Positions 1-10,623 of a DNA stretch of 64,000 nucleotides are shown here, piece after piece (the first letter of the stretch is position 1; every line of letters starts with the position of its first letter). The notes beneath the pieces were generated by a model. That model was not told the DNA's origin. It made no database searches and was given only the letters and a program-made list of their open reading frames with translations. Made by a program: the position numbers and the translations under genes. Source of the stretch: PFJX01 sp040751755 (GTDB lineage Bacteria > Pseudomonadota > Gammaproteobacteria > Burkholderiales > Thiobacillaceae). The stretch is from positions 1 through 64,000 of the forward strand of contig JBFMHC010000035.1 of assembly GCA_040751755.1 (NCBI GenBank), in the 5' to 3' direction.

Positions 1-720
1 GTGCCGGCGCAGCCGACCGCGGCACCGGGCGAGGCCCGGCGTGGTGGTGGCGGGGGCAAGGTCGGCGAGCAGGCGGCGGGCCCGATCGCCGGTGGCGACG
101 CGGCGGATGCCGGCACGCCGCCCGGACCGGCGCGGCTCGCGCGCAGCGGGAGCGGCCAGCTCGCCGCCTTGCGCCCCGGGGCGGAGGCCCGCGGTGGCGG
201 CACCGCGGGCGGGCAGGGCGTGACGCCGGCCCTGGGCCGCAGCGCGCCATCCGGCGGCGCCCCCGCCGGCAGGGCGCAGGCGATGAGCGGCATCAAGCCC
301 TCGGAGCAGAAGGTGATGCGCCCGGACAGCCGCGCCGAGACCCTGGACGTGCTCGCCCCCTCCACCTATTGCCCGGTGCCCCTGCCCGGGCACGCGCAGC
401 CCGACAACCGCGCGCCGGCGGCCGGCGCCGACAGGCTCGAACTGCCCGGCTACGCCGCCAACAACCCGAGCTTCGTCTACCCCTTCCTCGCCAACCTGCG
501 CGGCGTGCAGGGCAGGCTGATCGTGCGCGTGCAGGTGCTGCCCGACGGCCGGCCCGGGGACATGCTGCTGAAACAGGGCAGCGGTAGTGAGATGCTAGAC
601 AAGGACGCCCGCGAACAGCTTGCGCGCTGGCGTTTCACCCCGGCGCGCAAGAACGGCCAGGCGGTCTCCGCCTGGATCGACGTGCCGGTGGTTTATCGTC
701 TGCCGAACGACCGGAAATGA
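1..720 (+). CDS. TonB-family energy transducer, 3' part
   Basis: The C-terminal ~90 residues have the TonB C-terminal fold signature: a short segment on forming an intermediate (VQGRLIVRVQVLPDGRPGDM), then a conserved W/R-rich helix and strand (LARWRFTPARKNGQAV) and a terminal PVVYRL strand. TonB proteins carry proton-motive energy from ExbBD to outer-membrane receptors. The preceding ~150 residues are Gly/Ala/Pro-rich linker. No N-terminal membrane anchor is present, and the frame is open at base 1, so the gene almost certainly starts left of the window; the GTG at base 1 should not be taken as the start. The next gene starts 26 bases after the stop, so they may be cotranscribed. Family assignment is good; the transported substrate is unknown. 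Confidence 0.8.
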   Translation: MPAQPTAAPGEARRGGGGGKVGEQAAGPIAGGDAADAGTPPGPARLARSGSGQLAALRPGAEARGGGTAGGQGVTPALGRSAPSGGAPAGRAQAMSGIKPSEQKVMRPDSRAETLDVLAPSTYCPVPLPGHAQPDNRAPAAGADRLELPGYAANNPSFVYPFLANLRGVQGRLIVRVQVLPDGRPGDMLLKQGSGSEMLDKDAREQLARWRFTPARKNGQAVSAWIDVPVVYRLPNDRK

Positions 721-746
721 TCACTCCCATACAGAGAGGAAAAGCC

Positions 747-2273
747 ATGAAGACCCCCGCCAAGAGACTGCGCGCACTGTCCCTGATGCTTGCCCTTTCC
801 GGCGCGCTGCCCGCTGCCGCGCAGATGCCCATGCCCGACCCCATGCAGGCGATGCAGATGGCGCTGCGCTACTACCAGATGGCCGCGCAGGCCGGCGACC
901 CGGAGGCGCAGGCGAAGATGGGCTGGCTGTTCGAGAACGGCATGGGCGTGGCCAAGGACCTCGCCAAGGCGGCGGAGTGGTACGGCAAGGCGGCGCAGCA
1001 GAAGGACCCGATCGGCCTCTACAACCTCGGCCTCATGATGCTCAAGGGCCAGGGCGTGTCGCAGAACATGGACCAGGCGGTGACCCTGCTCACCGGCGCC
1101 GCCGACCTCAACCTGGCCGCCGCGCAGGCCCAGCTCGCCGCGCTCTACGACCAGGGCCTGGGCGTGCCCAAGGACCCGGCGATCGCCGCGCAGTGGCTGA
1201 CGCGCGCCGCCGAGCTGGGCGACGTGCCGGCGCAGAACAACCTCGGCATCAAGTACGCCACCGGCAACGGCGTGCCGCAGGACTACCGGCAGGCGGTGAA
1301 GTGGTTCACCCTCGCCGCCGAGGCCGGCAACGCCGAGGCGCAGGGCAACCTGGGCCTGATCTACCGCGACGCCCTGGGCGGCATCCAGCAGGACTACCTG
1401 GCCGCCGCCAACTGGATGGCGCTGGCCGGCAACCAGGGCCACGTGCCCTCCATGGCGCGCCTGGGCTGGCTGTTCGAGAAGGGCCAGGGCGTGCCGAAGA
1501 ACCTCGGCGAGGCGGTGCGCTGGTTCCGCATGGCCGCCGACGCCGGCGACGCCGGCGCCGCCACCCACCTGGGCTGGCTGCAGGAGACCGGCGCCCTGGG
1601 ACAGCCCGACCTGGCGGCCGCGCGCACCTGGTACGAACGCGGTGCGGTGAGCGACGCGGCGGCGCAGAACAACCTCGGCCGCATCTACCGCGAGGGCCTG
1701 GGCGTGGACGCGGACTTCGCGAAGGCGCGCGAGTGGTTCCTCAAGGCGGCCGCGCAGGGCGAGCCGCTCGCCTGGTTCAACCTGGGCCTGATGGCGGAAC
1801 AGGGCCAGGGCATGGCGCGGAACGAGCAGGAGGCGATGGACTGGTACCGCAAGGCCGCCGAGAAGGGGCAGACCGCCGCGCAAAGCCGACTCGGCTGGCT
1901 CCTGCACGGTGCCGGCAAGGATGCGGCCAGCGTGCAGGAGGCCCTGCAGTGGCTGACCAAGGCGGCGGAGGCGGGCGACGTCTCGGCGCAGAACAACCTG
2001 GGCGTGATCCACGAACAGGGCCGCGGCGTCGCCAAGGACGCGGCGCAGGCCGCGAAGTGGTACCGCAAGGCGGCGGAGGGCGGCGACAAGGTGGCGCAGC
2101 ACAACCTGGGTGTGCTCTACCGCGACGGCAATGGCGTGGAGAAGGACCTCAACCAGGCCCTGGCCTGGTTCCAGAAGTCCGCCGACCAGGGCTACGCGAA
2201 GGCGCAGCTGAGCCTGGCGCAGGCCTTCGAGCAGATCGCGGCGGCCTCGCAGAAGCCGGCGGCCCAGCCCTGA
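747..2273 (+). CDS. Secreted Sel1-like repeat protein
   Basis: A 508-residue protein with an N-terminal signal peptide (about residues 1-26, ending AAAQ). The rest is made of roughly a dozen 36-residue Sel1/TPR-like repeats carrying the recurrent pattern AQxxLGxxY/L, GxGVxxD, A, WxxxAA. Such proteins are periplasmic or secreted protein-interaction scaffolds, and no catalytic motif is visible. I chose the ATG at 747 because a purine-rich AGAGGA lies about 7 bases upstream and it gives a clean signal peptide; an in-frame start at 717 would add ten residues ahead of it. It sits directly downstream of the TonB-type gene, which suggests an envelope role, but its partner cannot be inferred. Confidence 0.85.
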   Translation: MKTPAKRLRALSLMLALSGALPAAAQMPMPDPMQAMQMALRYYQMAAQAGDPEAQAKMGWLFENGMGVAKDLAKAAEWYGKAAQQKDPIGLYNLGLMMLKGQGVSQNMDQAVTLLTGAADLNLAAAQAQLAALYDQGLGVPKDPAIAAQWLTRAAELGDVPAQNNLGIKYATGNGVPQDYRQAVKWFTLAAEAGNAEAQGNLGLIYRDALGGIQQDYLAAANWMALAGNQGHVPSMARLGWLFEKGQGVPKNLGEAVRWFRMAADAGDAGAATHLGWLQETGALGQPDLAAARTWYERGAVSDAAAQNNLGRIYREGLGVDADFAKAREWFLKAAAQGEPLAWFNLGLMAEQGQGMARNEQEAMDWYRKAAEKGQTAAQSRLGWLLHGAGKDAASVQEALQWLTKAAEAGDVSAQNNLGVIHEQGRGVAKDAAQAAKWYRKAAEGGDKVAQHNLGVLYRDGNGVEKDLNQALAWFQKSADQGYAKAQLSLAQAFEQIAAASQKPAAQP

Positions 2274-2341
2274 GAGGCTCCGGAAGACACCGTCCTGGGC
2301 GTCATCCCGGCTCGTGCGGGTCTGGCGTGTGGGGTTTCCGG

Positions 2342-2361
2342 ATTCCGGCCAGCGCCGGAAT
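2342..2361. repeat. Short palindromic repeat (REP-like hairpin)
   Basis: A perfect 8-bp stem (ATTCCGGC / GCCGGAAT) closes a CAGC loop, in the gap between two convergent genes. Its core resembles the hairpin at 45392-45405, and both look like the short ATTCCGGC-type intergenic repeats common in proteobacteria. It may act as a bidirectional transcription stop, although no U-tract follows on either strand. Confidence 0.5.
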
Positions 2362-2381
2362 GCCGTATCTGAAACAGGCGC

Positions 2382-3032
2382 TTAGCTGTTGCGCTGCGGC
2401 TTGACCGCGCGCAGGCGGCTGCTGGCGCCGGAGGGTGCGGGCGGCGGGGCCGGTTCCATGGCCGGCGTGGTCGGTGGCAAGTCCTGGGGAGCGGCGGGGG
2501 GCGGCACGAGCTTTTCCTGCAGGGCCCGCTTGAGGTCCCGCTCCAGCTGCTTGGCCAGGTTGTCCATGTACATGCCGCCTTCCTTGCGCAGGCGCACCAG
2601 CAACACCTCCAGCTTGAACGCCAGGTCCGGCGGCAGCGCGACCTCCTCGCCCTTGAAGGCCGCCACCACCGATTCCTTCATGTACTGCAGCAGCAGGTCC
2701 ATCTCCTCGTCGGTGAAGTAGTTGCGCAGCGAGCGCCCCATGTCGGCGAGGCTGCGCTCCTGGGGGCGAGGGGCGGTGGCGTCGGCCTGTGGGGCGGTGG
2801 CTTCGGCCTGTGGGGTGGCGGGCGCCGCGTCCTGCGGGGCGGGCGGTTGCGCCGGTACGTACATCAGATAGGGGTTCTGTCCCGGTGCCGGGGCGATGGG
2901 GACGTGCGGCGGCGGCTCATAGGCGGGCTGCGCGGGTTGCTGCGCCCAGGCCAGACCGGCGGACATGACCAGGCCCAGGGCACCCAGGCCGCGCCAGGTC
3001 TTGCGGGGAATCGCAGTCGTTCTCATGTGCAT
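2382..3032 (-). CDS. Secreted Pro/Ala-rich protein of unknown function
   Basis: 216 residues with a hydrophobic signal peptide (about residues 12-30, ending AWAQ), a long Pro/Ala/Gln-rich low-complexity stretch, then a helical central part (about 95-165). The central part includes a segment with LADMGRSLRNYF and a Lys/Arg/Glu-rich amphipathic helix, followed by a second Pro-rich tail. I recognise no family. It starts three bases after the permease stop, so it is probably the last gene of the MacA/MacB-type operon and may be a periplasmic accessory of that exporter. A second ATG two codons in (3026) is an equally possible start; neither has a good ribosome binding site. Confidence 0.6.
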   Translation of the reverse strand: MHMRTTAIPRKTWRGLGALGLVMSAGLAWAQQPAQPAYEPPPHVPIAPAPGQNPYLMYVPAQPPAPQDAAPATPQAEATAPQADATAPRPQERSLADMGRSLRNYFTDEEMDLLLQYMKESVVAAFKGEEVALPPDLAFKLEVLLVRLRKEGGMYMDNLAKQLERDLKRALQEKLVPPPAAPQDLPPTTPAMEPAPPPAPSGASSRLRAVKPQRNS

Positions 3033-3035
3033 GGG

Positions 3036-4268
3036 TCAATCGTAGCGCAGGGCATCGATGGGGGCCAGACGCGCGGCCTTGCGAGCCGGGTACCAGCCGA
3101 AGAAGACGCCGACCGAGCTTGCCGCCGCCACGGCGAGGATCACCGCCTCGGCCTGGATGACGGTCTGCCACTCCGCCCACTTCTGCAGCGTCAGGCTGCC
3201 GCCCACGCCCAGGGCGACGCCGGCGAGGGCGCCGATCAGCGAGAGGATGATGGCCTCGGCGAGGAACTGCGCGAGGATGTCGCGCGGCCGCGCGCCCACC
3301 GCCATGCGGATGCCGATCTCGCGCGTGCGCTCGGTGACCGACACCAGCATGATGTTCATGATGCCGATGCCGCCCACCAGCAGCGAGACCGAGGCGATCG
3401 CCGCGAGCAGGGCGGAGAAGGTCTTGGAGGCCGCCTGCTCGGCCGCCACCACCTCCGAGAGGTTGCGGAGGTTGAAGTCGTCGTCCTTGTCCGGGGTGAT
3501 GCGGTGGCGCTGCCGCAGCAGGTCCTGGATCTTCAGCTCCGCCTGCTTCATGTCCGCGCCGTCCACCATCTTCACGTAGATGTGGCCGACGCTGCGCAGG
3601 CGCCCCTGGGCCTGGCCGATGATGCGGCCGCGTGCGGTATTGATGGGGATCAGCACCACGTCGTCCTGGTCCTGGCCCATGAGGTTCTGGCCCTTTGCCT
3701 CGAGCAGGCCGACGATGGTGAAGGGCACGTTCTTGACGCGCAGCGTCTGGCCGGTCGGGTCGGTGCCGCCGAACAGCATGTCCGCCACGGTCTGGCCCAC
3801 CAGCGCGACCTTGTCGCCGCTGCGCATCTCCGCCTCGTCGAACTCGCGCCCGCGCGCCACCCGCCACTCGCGCGCCGTCAGGTAGTCCGGGCCGATGCCG
3901 AAGACGACGCTGGACCAGTTCAGGTTGCCATACACCAGCTGGCCGGTGCCGCGCATGCCGGGGGCGGCGGCGAGCACGTTCGGTACCTCGTCGCGGATCG
4001 CCTGCGCGTCGTTCTCGGTCAGGGTGTTGCGGCTGCCGGCACCGAGCCGCACGCCGCTGGTGGTGACGGTTCCGGGGAAGATCACCAGGGTGTTGGAGCC
4101 CAGGCTCTTCAGTTGCTCGGCGACCTGTCGCTTCGCGCCTTCGCCCACCGCCAGCATGGTGATCACCGCGCCCACGCCGATGATGATGCCCAGGGTGGTG
4201 AGCGCGCTGCGCATCTTGTTGGCGCGCAGGCTGCGCAGGGCGGAGAGGCCGGCGTCGGAGAGGTTCAT
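3036..4268 (-). CDS. MacB-type ABC transporter permease (FtsX/MacB_PCD)
   Basis: 410 residues with MacB-permease architecture: one N-terminal transmembrane helix (about 20-42), a large periplasmic domain (about 45-280), then three C-terminal helices (about 285-400). The loop with VTERTREIGIRMAVGARPRDI is a hallmark of the MacB/LolCE/FtsX superfamily. In E. coli MacB the ATPase is fused to the permease; here it is a separate upstream gene that overlaps by four bases. With the ATPase and the MacA-like adaptor it would form a tripartite mechanotransmission exporter of peptides, macrolides or lipids using an outer-membrane channel. No TolC lies in this operon; the TolC at 18.2 kb could serve. The substrate is unknown. 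Confidence 0.9.
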   Translation of the reverse strand: MNLSDAGLSALRSLRANKMRSALTTLGIIIGVGAVITMLAVGEGAKRQVAEQLKSLGSNTLVIFPGTVTTSGVRLGAGSRNTLTENDAQAIRDEVPNVLAAAPGMRGTGQLVYGNLNWSSVVFGIGPDYLTAREWRVARGREFDEAEMRSGDKVALVGQTVADMLFGGTDPTGQTLRVKNVPFTIVGLLEAKGQNLMGQDQDDVVLIPINTARGRIIGQAQGRLRSVGHIYVKMVDGADMKQAELKIQDLLRQRHRITPDKDDDFNLRNLSEVVAAEQAASKTFSALLAAIASVSLLVGGIGIMNIMLVSVTERTREIGIRMAVGARPRDILAQFLAEAIILSLIGALAGVALGVGGSLTLQKWAEWQTVIQAEAVILAVAAASSVGVFFGWYPARKAARLAPIDALRYD

Positions 4269-4984
4269 GGGGCGTGTGGCGCGTGGCGCGATGCGTGGGG
4301 CGGGACTGCGGCGTCCTCGACGATCTCGCCATCCCTGAACACCAGCTTGCGCTTGGCGAAGGCGGCGATGTCCGGTTCGTGGGTGACCAGGACGATGGTG
4401 ATGCCGGTGTCGTTGAGTTGTTGCAGGAGGCCCATCAGTTCCTCGCTGGTGTGCGTGTCGAGCGCGCCGGTCGGCTCGTCGGCGAGGATCAGTGGCGGCT
4501 CGTTGACCAGGGCGCGGGCGATCGCCACGCGCTGCTGCTGGCCGCCGGAGAGCTGCGCGGGGCGGTGCTGGGCGCGCTGCGCCAGGCCCACCAGGGCCAG
4601 CTTCTCGCGCGCGCGGCGGTGCCGCTCCGCCGCCGGCACGCGCGCGTAGAGCAGCGGCAGTTCGACGTTCTCCTGCGCGGTGGCGCGCGGCAGCAGGTTG
4701 AAGCTCTGGAACACGAAGCCCATGTGGCGGTTGCGGATGCCGGCGAGGGCGTCGGCGTCGAGGCCCGTCACCGTCTCGCCGTTGAGGCGGTAGCTGCCGC
4801 GGTCGGCCACGTCCAGGCAGCCCAGCAGATTCATGAAGGTCGACTTGCCGGAGCCGGACGGGCCCATGATGGCGACGAACTCGCCGCGTTCTATGGTCAG
4901 GCTCACGCCCTTGAGTGCGGGTACGGTGACCTCGCCGACGCGGTACTCGCGGGCGAGGTCGTGGACTTCGATCAGCGCGGGCAT
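4265..4984 (-). CDS. MacB/LolD-type ABC transporter ATPase
   Basis: 239 residues forming a complete nucleotide-binding domain: Walker A GPSGSGKST (41-49), Q-loop VFQS (91-94), signature LSGGQ (145-149), Walker B LILADEP (165-171), D-loop GALD and a switch histidine in LVTHEP. It powers the permease encoded immediately downstream, with a 4-base ATGA overlap indicating translational coupling. The family covers MacB ATPase domains and LolD. The adjacent MacA-like adaptor favours a MacAB-type exporter over lipoprotein release. All key residues are intact. Confidence 0.93.
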   Translation of the reverse strand: MPALIEVHDLAREYRVGEVTVPALKGVSLTIERGEFVAIMGPSGSGKSTFMNLLGCLDVADRGSYRLNGETVTGLDADALAGIRNRHMGFVFQSFNLLPRATAQENVELPLLYARVPAAERHRRAREKLALVGLAQRAQHRPAQLSGGQQQRVAIARALVNEPPLILADEPTGALDTHTSEELMGLLQQLNDTGITIVLVTHEPDIAAFAKRKLVFRDGEIVEDAAVPPHASRHAPHAP

Positions 4985-4993
4985 CGCCTGGCC

Positions 4994-6289
4994 TTACATG
5001 CCCATGCCGAAGGGGCGCTTGGTCTTGGGCTTGTCGTTGGGGTTCTCGGCCTTGGCGAGAATGATCTCCATGCCTTCACTGACCTCGCCCTTGAGCACCT
5101 CGGTGGCCTTGCCGTCGCTCACGCCCAGGCGCAGCGACAGGGGCGCGGGCTCGCCGTCGGCACCCAGCACCCAGACGCGGCCGGGGATGCCCGGGCCTTC
5201 CTCGCGCTTCTTCACCTCCAGCTTCACCGGCGTGCCGTCCGCCAGGGTGGGGCGGAAGCGCAGCGCCTCGTTCGGCACCTTGAGCACCGCCTGGCGTTCC
5301 TCGGTGAGGATCTTGGCGCTCGCGGTCATGCCGGGCAGGAGCTTCAGGTCCGGGTTCTTCACGCGCGCCATGACGCTGAAGGTGACCACGTTGCTGGTGG
5401 TCTGCGGCGCCTTGCGGATCTGCGTCACCTGGCCGGCGAAGCGCTCGCCCGGAAAGGCATCGACCGTGAAGCGCACCTTCTGGCCCTCGCGCACGCGGCC
5501 CACGTCCGCCTCGTCGACGGCGATGTTGACCTCCATCTCCTTGAGGTCCTGGGCGATGACGAACAACACGGGGGCCTGGAAGGAGGCGGCGACGGTCTGG
5601 CCGGCGTCGACGTTGCGGCTCACCACCACGCCGTCCACCGGCGCCTGGATCACGGTGCGTGCCAATTCCAGCCGCGCCTGCTGCAGCAGGGCCTGGCGCT
5701 GCCGCACCACGGCCAGCGCGTTGCCGACCTGCGCCTGCGCCGCCTGGATCTCGCTGGCGGTGAGGCGGGCCTGTTCGCGCGCGGTCTCGGTCGTGGTCTG
5801 CACGCTGTCCAGTTCGGCCGGGGAGAGGAAGCCCTGCGCCACCAGCTCCTGCTTGCGCTTCAGGTTGCGTTCCGCCTCCTGCAGCGCCGCGCGCGCCTTG
5901 CCGGCCTCGGCCTGGCGCACGATCTGGGTGCTCTTCGCCACCTCCACCGCGCCCTGTGCCGCCGCCAGGTCGGCCTCGGCCTGGGTGACGCGGCTCTGGA
6001 AGGTGGCGGGGTCGAGGCGGGCGATCACCTGGCCCTGCTTCACCGGCGTGTTGAAGTCGGCCAGGACCTCCTTGAGCTGGCCCGAGACCTGCGAGCCCAC
6101 CTGCACGGTGATGAGGGCGCTGAGCGTGCCGCTGGCGCTGACGCTGGCGGAGAGGGGGCCGCGCTCCACCTTCGCGAACTCGAAACGCGGCGCTGCGCCG
6201 GCCTTTTTCCAGGGTTGCCACCACAGCGCCGCGCCCACGGTGGCGAGGATCAGCAGGGCGGGGAGCCAGAACTTGGTGAGTTTGTGCAT
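4994..6289 (-). CDS. MacA-like periplasmic adaptor subunit
   Basis: 431 residues of the HlyD/RND-MFP adaptor family. A signal anchor spans about residues 8-25. A biotinyl-lipoyl half-motif follows (VGSQVSGQLKEVLADFNTPVKQGQVIARLDP), then an alpha-helical hairpin (about 95-195, rich in Ala/Gln/Glu heptads), the second lipoyl half (VIQAPVDGVVVSRNVDAGQTV) and beta-barrel and membrane-proximal domains. It links the inner-membrane MacB-type permease to an outer-membrane channel. It heads the operon, followed nine bases later by the ATPase gene. Length and layout match MacA. The C-terminus is Lys/Pro-rich and ends in GMGM, which is not conserved in the family. Confidence 0.9.
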   Translation of the reverse strand: MHKLTKFWLPALLILATVGAALWWQPWKKAGAAPRFEFAKVERGPLSASVSASGTLSALITVQVGSQVSGQLKEVLADFNTPVKQGQVIARLDPATFQSRVTQAEADLAAAQGAVEVAKSTQIVRQAEAGKARAALQEAERNLKRKQELVAQGFLSPAELDSVQTTTETAREQARLTASEIQAAQAQVGNALAVVRQRQALLQQARLELARTVIQAPVDGVVVSRNVDAGQTVAASFQAPVLFVIAQDLKEMEVNIAVDEADVGRVREGQKVRFTVDAFPGERFAGQVTQIRKAPQTTSNVVTFSVMARVKNPDLKLLPGMTASAKILTEERQAVLKVPNEALRFRPTLADGTPVKLEVKKREEGPGIPGRVWVLGADGEPAPLSLRLGVSDGKATEVLKGEVSEGMEIILAKAENPNDKPKTKRPFGMGM

Positions 6290-6394
6290 GCGTGGGGAAT
6301 GTCGTTGCGATGGGTCAGGGGGGCATTCTTGCAGACCATGTCGCGGCTGGGGAGTTGCATCACCCCGAAAAAAACCTGGTCGCGTCCGGCGTGA

Positions 6395-7888
6395 TCAGGT
6401 GCCGCAGAAGGTCTGAAAGCCCGCCATGAAGTCGCTGGGCGCGGGCTCGGCATGGGTGGCGTTCGCGGGGTCCTCGTCGTACGGCCGGCGCAGTGCGTGC
6501 AGCAGCCGTTCAAAGGGGCGCAGGTCGCCCTGCTCCGTGGCGGCGGTCAGGGCCTCCTCGACGCGGTGATTGCGCGGGATCAGCCAGGGGTTGGCCCGGC
6601 GCATCGCCTCGGCGCGGTGCGTCGCGGTGTTCTGGCCGTCATCCTCGGCGGCACAGCGTGTGCGCCAGCGCTCCAGCCAGCGGTCCAGTCCGGGCTGGCC
6701 TGGGAACAGTTCGCGCAGCGGCGCCTCGTCGCCCGCCGCCGCGTCCGCCAGGCGGCGCCAGGCGAGGGTGAAGTCCACCTGCTGCGCGTGCAGCAGGTCC
6801 AGCCAGCCCTCGCCCAGGGCGGTGTCGGCGCTGTCGTCCAGTCGCCCGGAGAGCCCCAGCTTGGCGCGCAGGCCGGCCAGCCAGTAATGCTGGTAACGCC
6901 CCATGAAGGCATCGATCACCTCGGTGGCCAGATCGATGGCGCGGCCTTCGTCGTCGGCGAACAGCGGCAGCAGGGTCTCGGCCAGGCGCGCCAGGTTCCA
7001 GCGGGCGATGCGCGGCTGCGCCTGGTAGGCGTAGCGGCCCATCGCGTCGATGGAACTGAACACCGCCCCCGGGTCGTAGGCCTCCATGAAGGCGCAGGGG
7101 CCGTAGTCGATGGTTTCGCCGGAAATGGCCATGTTGTCGGTGTTCATCACGCCATGGATGAAGCCGACGTGCATCCACTGCGCGATCAGCGCGGCCTGGC
7201 GCTCGGCCACGGCGCGCAGGAAGCCGAGGTGGCGGTCCTGCGCATCCAGCAGCTCGGGGTAGTGGCGGGCGATGGCGTAGTCGGTGAGCCGTCGCACCTG
7301 CTCCAGCGTGCCGTGCGCGGAGAAGTACTGGAAGGTGCCCACACGCAGATGGCTCGCGGCGATGCGAGTGAGGATGGCGCCCGGCAGCGTGCGTTCGCGA
7401 TACACCGGCTCGCCGGTCGCCACCACCGCGAGGGCGCGGGTGGTGGGGATGCCCAGCGCGTGCATCGCCTCGCCGATCAGCACCTCGCGCAGCATCGGCC
7501 CCACCGCCGCCTTGCCGTCGCCGCGGCGCGAAAACGGCGTGCGCCCCGAGCCCTTGAGGGCGATGTCGCGGCGCCGTCCGTGGCGGTCGATCACCTCGCC
7601 GATCAAGAGCGCGCGGCCGTCGCCCAGCTGCGGGTTGAACTGGCCGAACTGATGCCCCGCGTAGGCCTGGGCGATGGGCTCGGCCCCCTCGGGCAGGGCG
7701 TTGCCGGAGAACATGGCCGCCAGTGCCGTCTCGTCCTGGCTGTCGAGCGCCAGCCGCAATTCCTCGGCGAGGCCACGGTTGAAGAACAGCAGGGTCGGCC
7801 CCCGCACCCCGGAAGGCTGACAGGGCTCGTAAAAACCCGCCAGGTCGCGGGCGTAACTGTTGTCGAAGGGAATGGGGCGGGCGGACAT
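6395..7888 (-). CDS. selO: Protein adenylyltransferase SelO (YdiU family)
   Basis: 497 residues, close to E. coli SelO (about 480), with the family's pseudokinase-fold signatures: GDGRALLIGEV near the N-terminus, the glycine-rich GSGRTPFSRRGDGKAA loop, and the metal/catalytic region HGVMNTDNM...DYGPC (about residues 240-265). SelO transfers AMP from ATP to Ser/Thr/Tyr of proteins and is linked to redox homeostasis. The extreme C-terminus ends FCGT, so a cysteine stands near where eukaryotic homologues carry selenocysteine. It is monocistronic by appearance, with gaps of about 100 bases downstream and 140 bases upstream. Confidence 0.95.
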   Translation of the reverse strand: MSARPIPFDNSYARDLAGFYEPCQPSGVRGPTLLFFNRGLAEELRLALDSQDETALAAMFSGNALPEGAEPIAQAYAGHQFGQFNPQLGDGRALLIGEVIDRHGRRRDIALKGSGRTPFSRRGDGKAAVGPMLREVLIGEAMHALGIPTTRALAVVATGEPVYRERTLPGAILTRIAASHLRVGTFQYFSAHGTLEQVRRLTDYAIARHYPELLDAQDRHLGFLRAVAERQAALIAQWMHVGFIHGVMNTDNMAISGETIDYGPCAFMEAYDPGAVFSSIDAMGRYAYQAQPRIARWNLARLAETLLPLFADDEGRAIDLATEVIDAFMGRYQHYWLAGLRAKLGLSGRLDDSADTALGEGWLDLLHAQQVDFTLAWRRLADAAAGDEAPLRELFPGQPGLDRWLERWRTRCAAEDDGQNTATHRAEAMRRANPWLIPRNHRVEEALTAATEQGDLRPFERLLHALRRPYDEDPANATHAEPAPSDFMAGFQTFCGT

Positions 7889-7979
7889 CGGCTTGGTCGG
7901 TTTGTCAGCAAGTGTGCGGCCGGATCACGTCTTCGGTCTCCGGCGTCTCGTCGGTGCATGGCGGCATGATGGGGGCGAC

Positions 7980-8007
7980 GGGTGTCCGGGCCGATGGCCG
8001 GACACCG
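7980..8007 (-). terminator. Strong hairpin downstream of the ABM-like gene
   Basis: Perfect 10-bp arms (CGGTGTCCGG / CCGGACACCG) enclose an 8-base loop, 24 bases past the stop of the gene at 8031-8486. There is no T-run on either side, so intrinsic termination is uncertain; RNA 3'-end protection is an alternative. The remaining gap up to selO shows nothing else recognisable. Confidence 0.35.
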
Positions 8008-8030
8008 CGCGCCAGCATGATCGGCGGTTA

Positions 8031-8486
8031 TCAGGCCGCCACGGCGAATTTTTCCTTCATGGCACGCGCGGCTTCGGCCTCCTCCGGGCTATAGGCCTTG
8101 CCGCTCCAGAGCATGTTGTAGGCGATCTCTTCGTTGCCGTTTTCGCATAACTCCAGCACCTGCTGGAACAGCGGCTGGAAGGTCGCTGAACGATGCGACC
8201 TCTCATGGTCCTCGAAGCTCTGCCAGAGGGTGACGATGAGGGCTTCCCGCCCTGCCAGGGGGGATTCGACGGGCTGGCCGATGCGGGATCCCTCATTGGA
8301 TATCTGTCCGGAGTTGAGGGCGACGAATCCGCCCACGAAACCGGTGTCGGAGTGGTAGGTCTTCACGTTCTCGCACAGGTAGGCAACCCGTTCCTGCAGG
8401 TCGTCCACGCTGTACTGTGGTTTGAGGATGACCCGGTTGATGGTGACGATGCCATCTGCATTGAAGCCGCTGATCAGACTGCTCAT
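8031..8486 (-). CDS. Small ABM-like (dimeric alpha-beta barrel) protein
   Basis: 151 residues. The central part (about 20-125) reads like an antibiotic-biosynthesis-monooxygenase type ferredoxin-like fold: an initial strand ending in INRVILKP, a helix (DDLQERVAYLCENVKTY), the strand GFVGGFVALN, then ALIVTLWQSFEDHERSH with the typical W-x-S/D-x3-H spacing, and a helix FQPLFQQVLEL. Members bind heme, quinones or aromatic compounds, or act in redox stress. No substrate can be named. A strong AGGAGG precedes the ATG. The promoter region contains a near-consensus IscR type-1 palindrome, so control by iron-sulfur status or oxidative stress is likely. The C-terminal 25 residues are outside the fold. 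Confidence 0.65.
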   Translation of the reverse strand: MSSLISGFNADGIVTINRVILKPQYSVDDLQERVAYLCENVKTYHSDTGFVGGFVALNSGQISNEGSRIGQPVESPLAGREALIVTLWQSFEDHERSHRSATFQPLFQQVLELCENGNEEIAYNMLWSGKAYSPEEAEAARAMKEKFAVAA

Positions 8487-8563
8487 GATGGTCCTCCTGG
8501 GCTGGTGGGTTCACTGGTTAAGGGGCTAATGAAGCATTAGCGTGGCCTCTGGGAGGAATGTAT

Positions 8564-8588
8564 ATACACGACTAAATTAGTCAAGTAT
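8564..8588 (-). promoter_or_regulatory. IscR type-1-like operator overlapping the promoter
   Basis: Read on the plus strand, ATACAC-GACTA-AATT-AGTC-AAGTAT fits the published IscR type-1 consensus (ATASYY-GACT-RWWWY-AGTC-RRSTAT) at 24 of 25 positions. On the minus strand a -35 TTGACT (8584-8579) and a TACATT -10 sixteen bases later lie in and beside the palindrome, about 75-100 bases ahead of the ABM-like gene, so binding would block that promoter. The match to an Rrf2-family operator is seen directly; the identity of the bound regulator is inferred. Confidence 0.6.
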
Positions 8589-8595
8589 TGGGCTC

Positions 8596-8627
8596 AAAAA
8601 AAACCCGCCTGCCTGTTGGCTGACGGG
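8596..8627 (-). terminator. Rho-independent terminator of thiC
   Basis: On the minus strand, CCCGTCAGCC and GGCAGGCGGG form a 10-bp stem with one mismatch and one G-U pair around an AACA loop, followed directly by eight Ts. It lies 22 bases past the thiC stop. This is the clearest intrinsic terminator in the window. Confidence 0.85.
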
Positions 8628-8648
8628 CCGTTCTGGTGGGGAGGGCGG

Positions 8649-10577
<1,929 letters not shown>

Positions 10578-10623
10578 GGTGCGCTCCTACGACGGTGATA
10601 CGTAAGGAGCGCGGTCTACCGGG

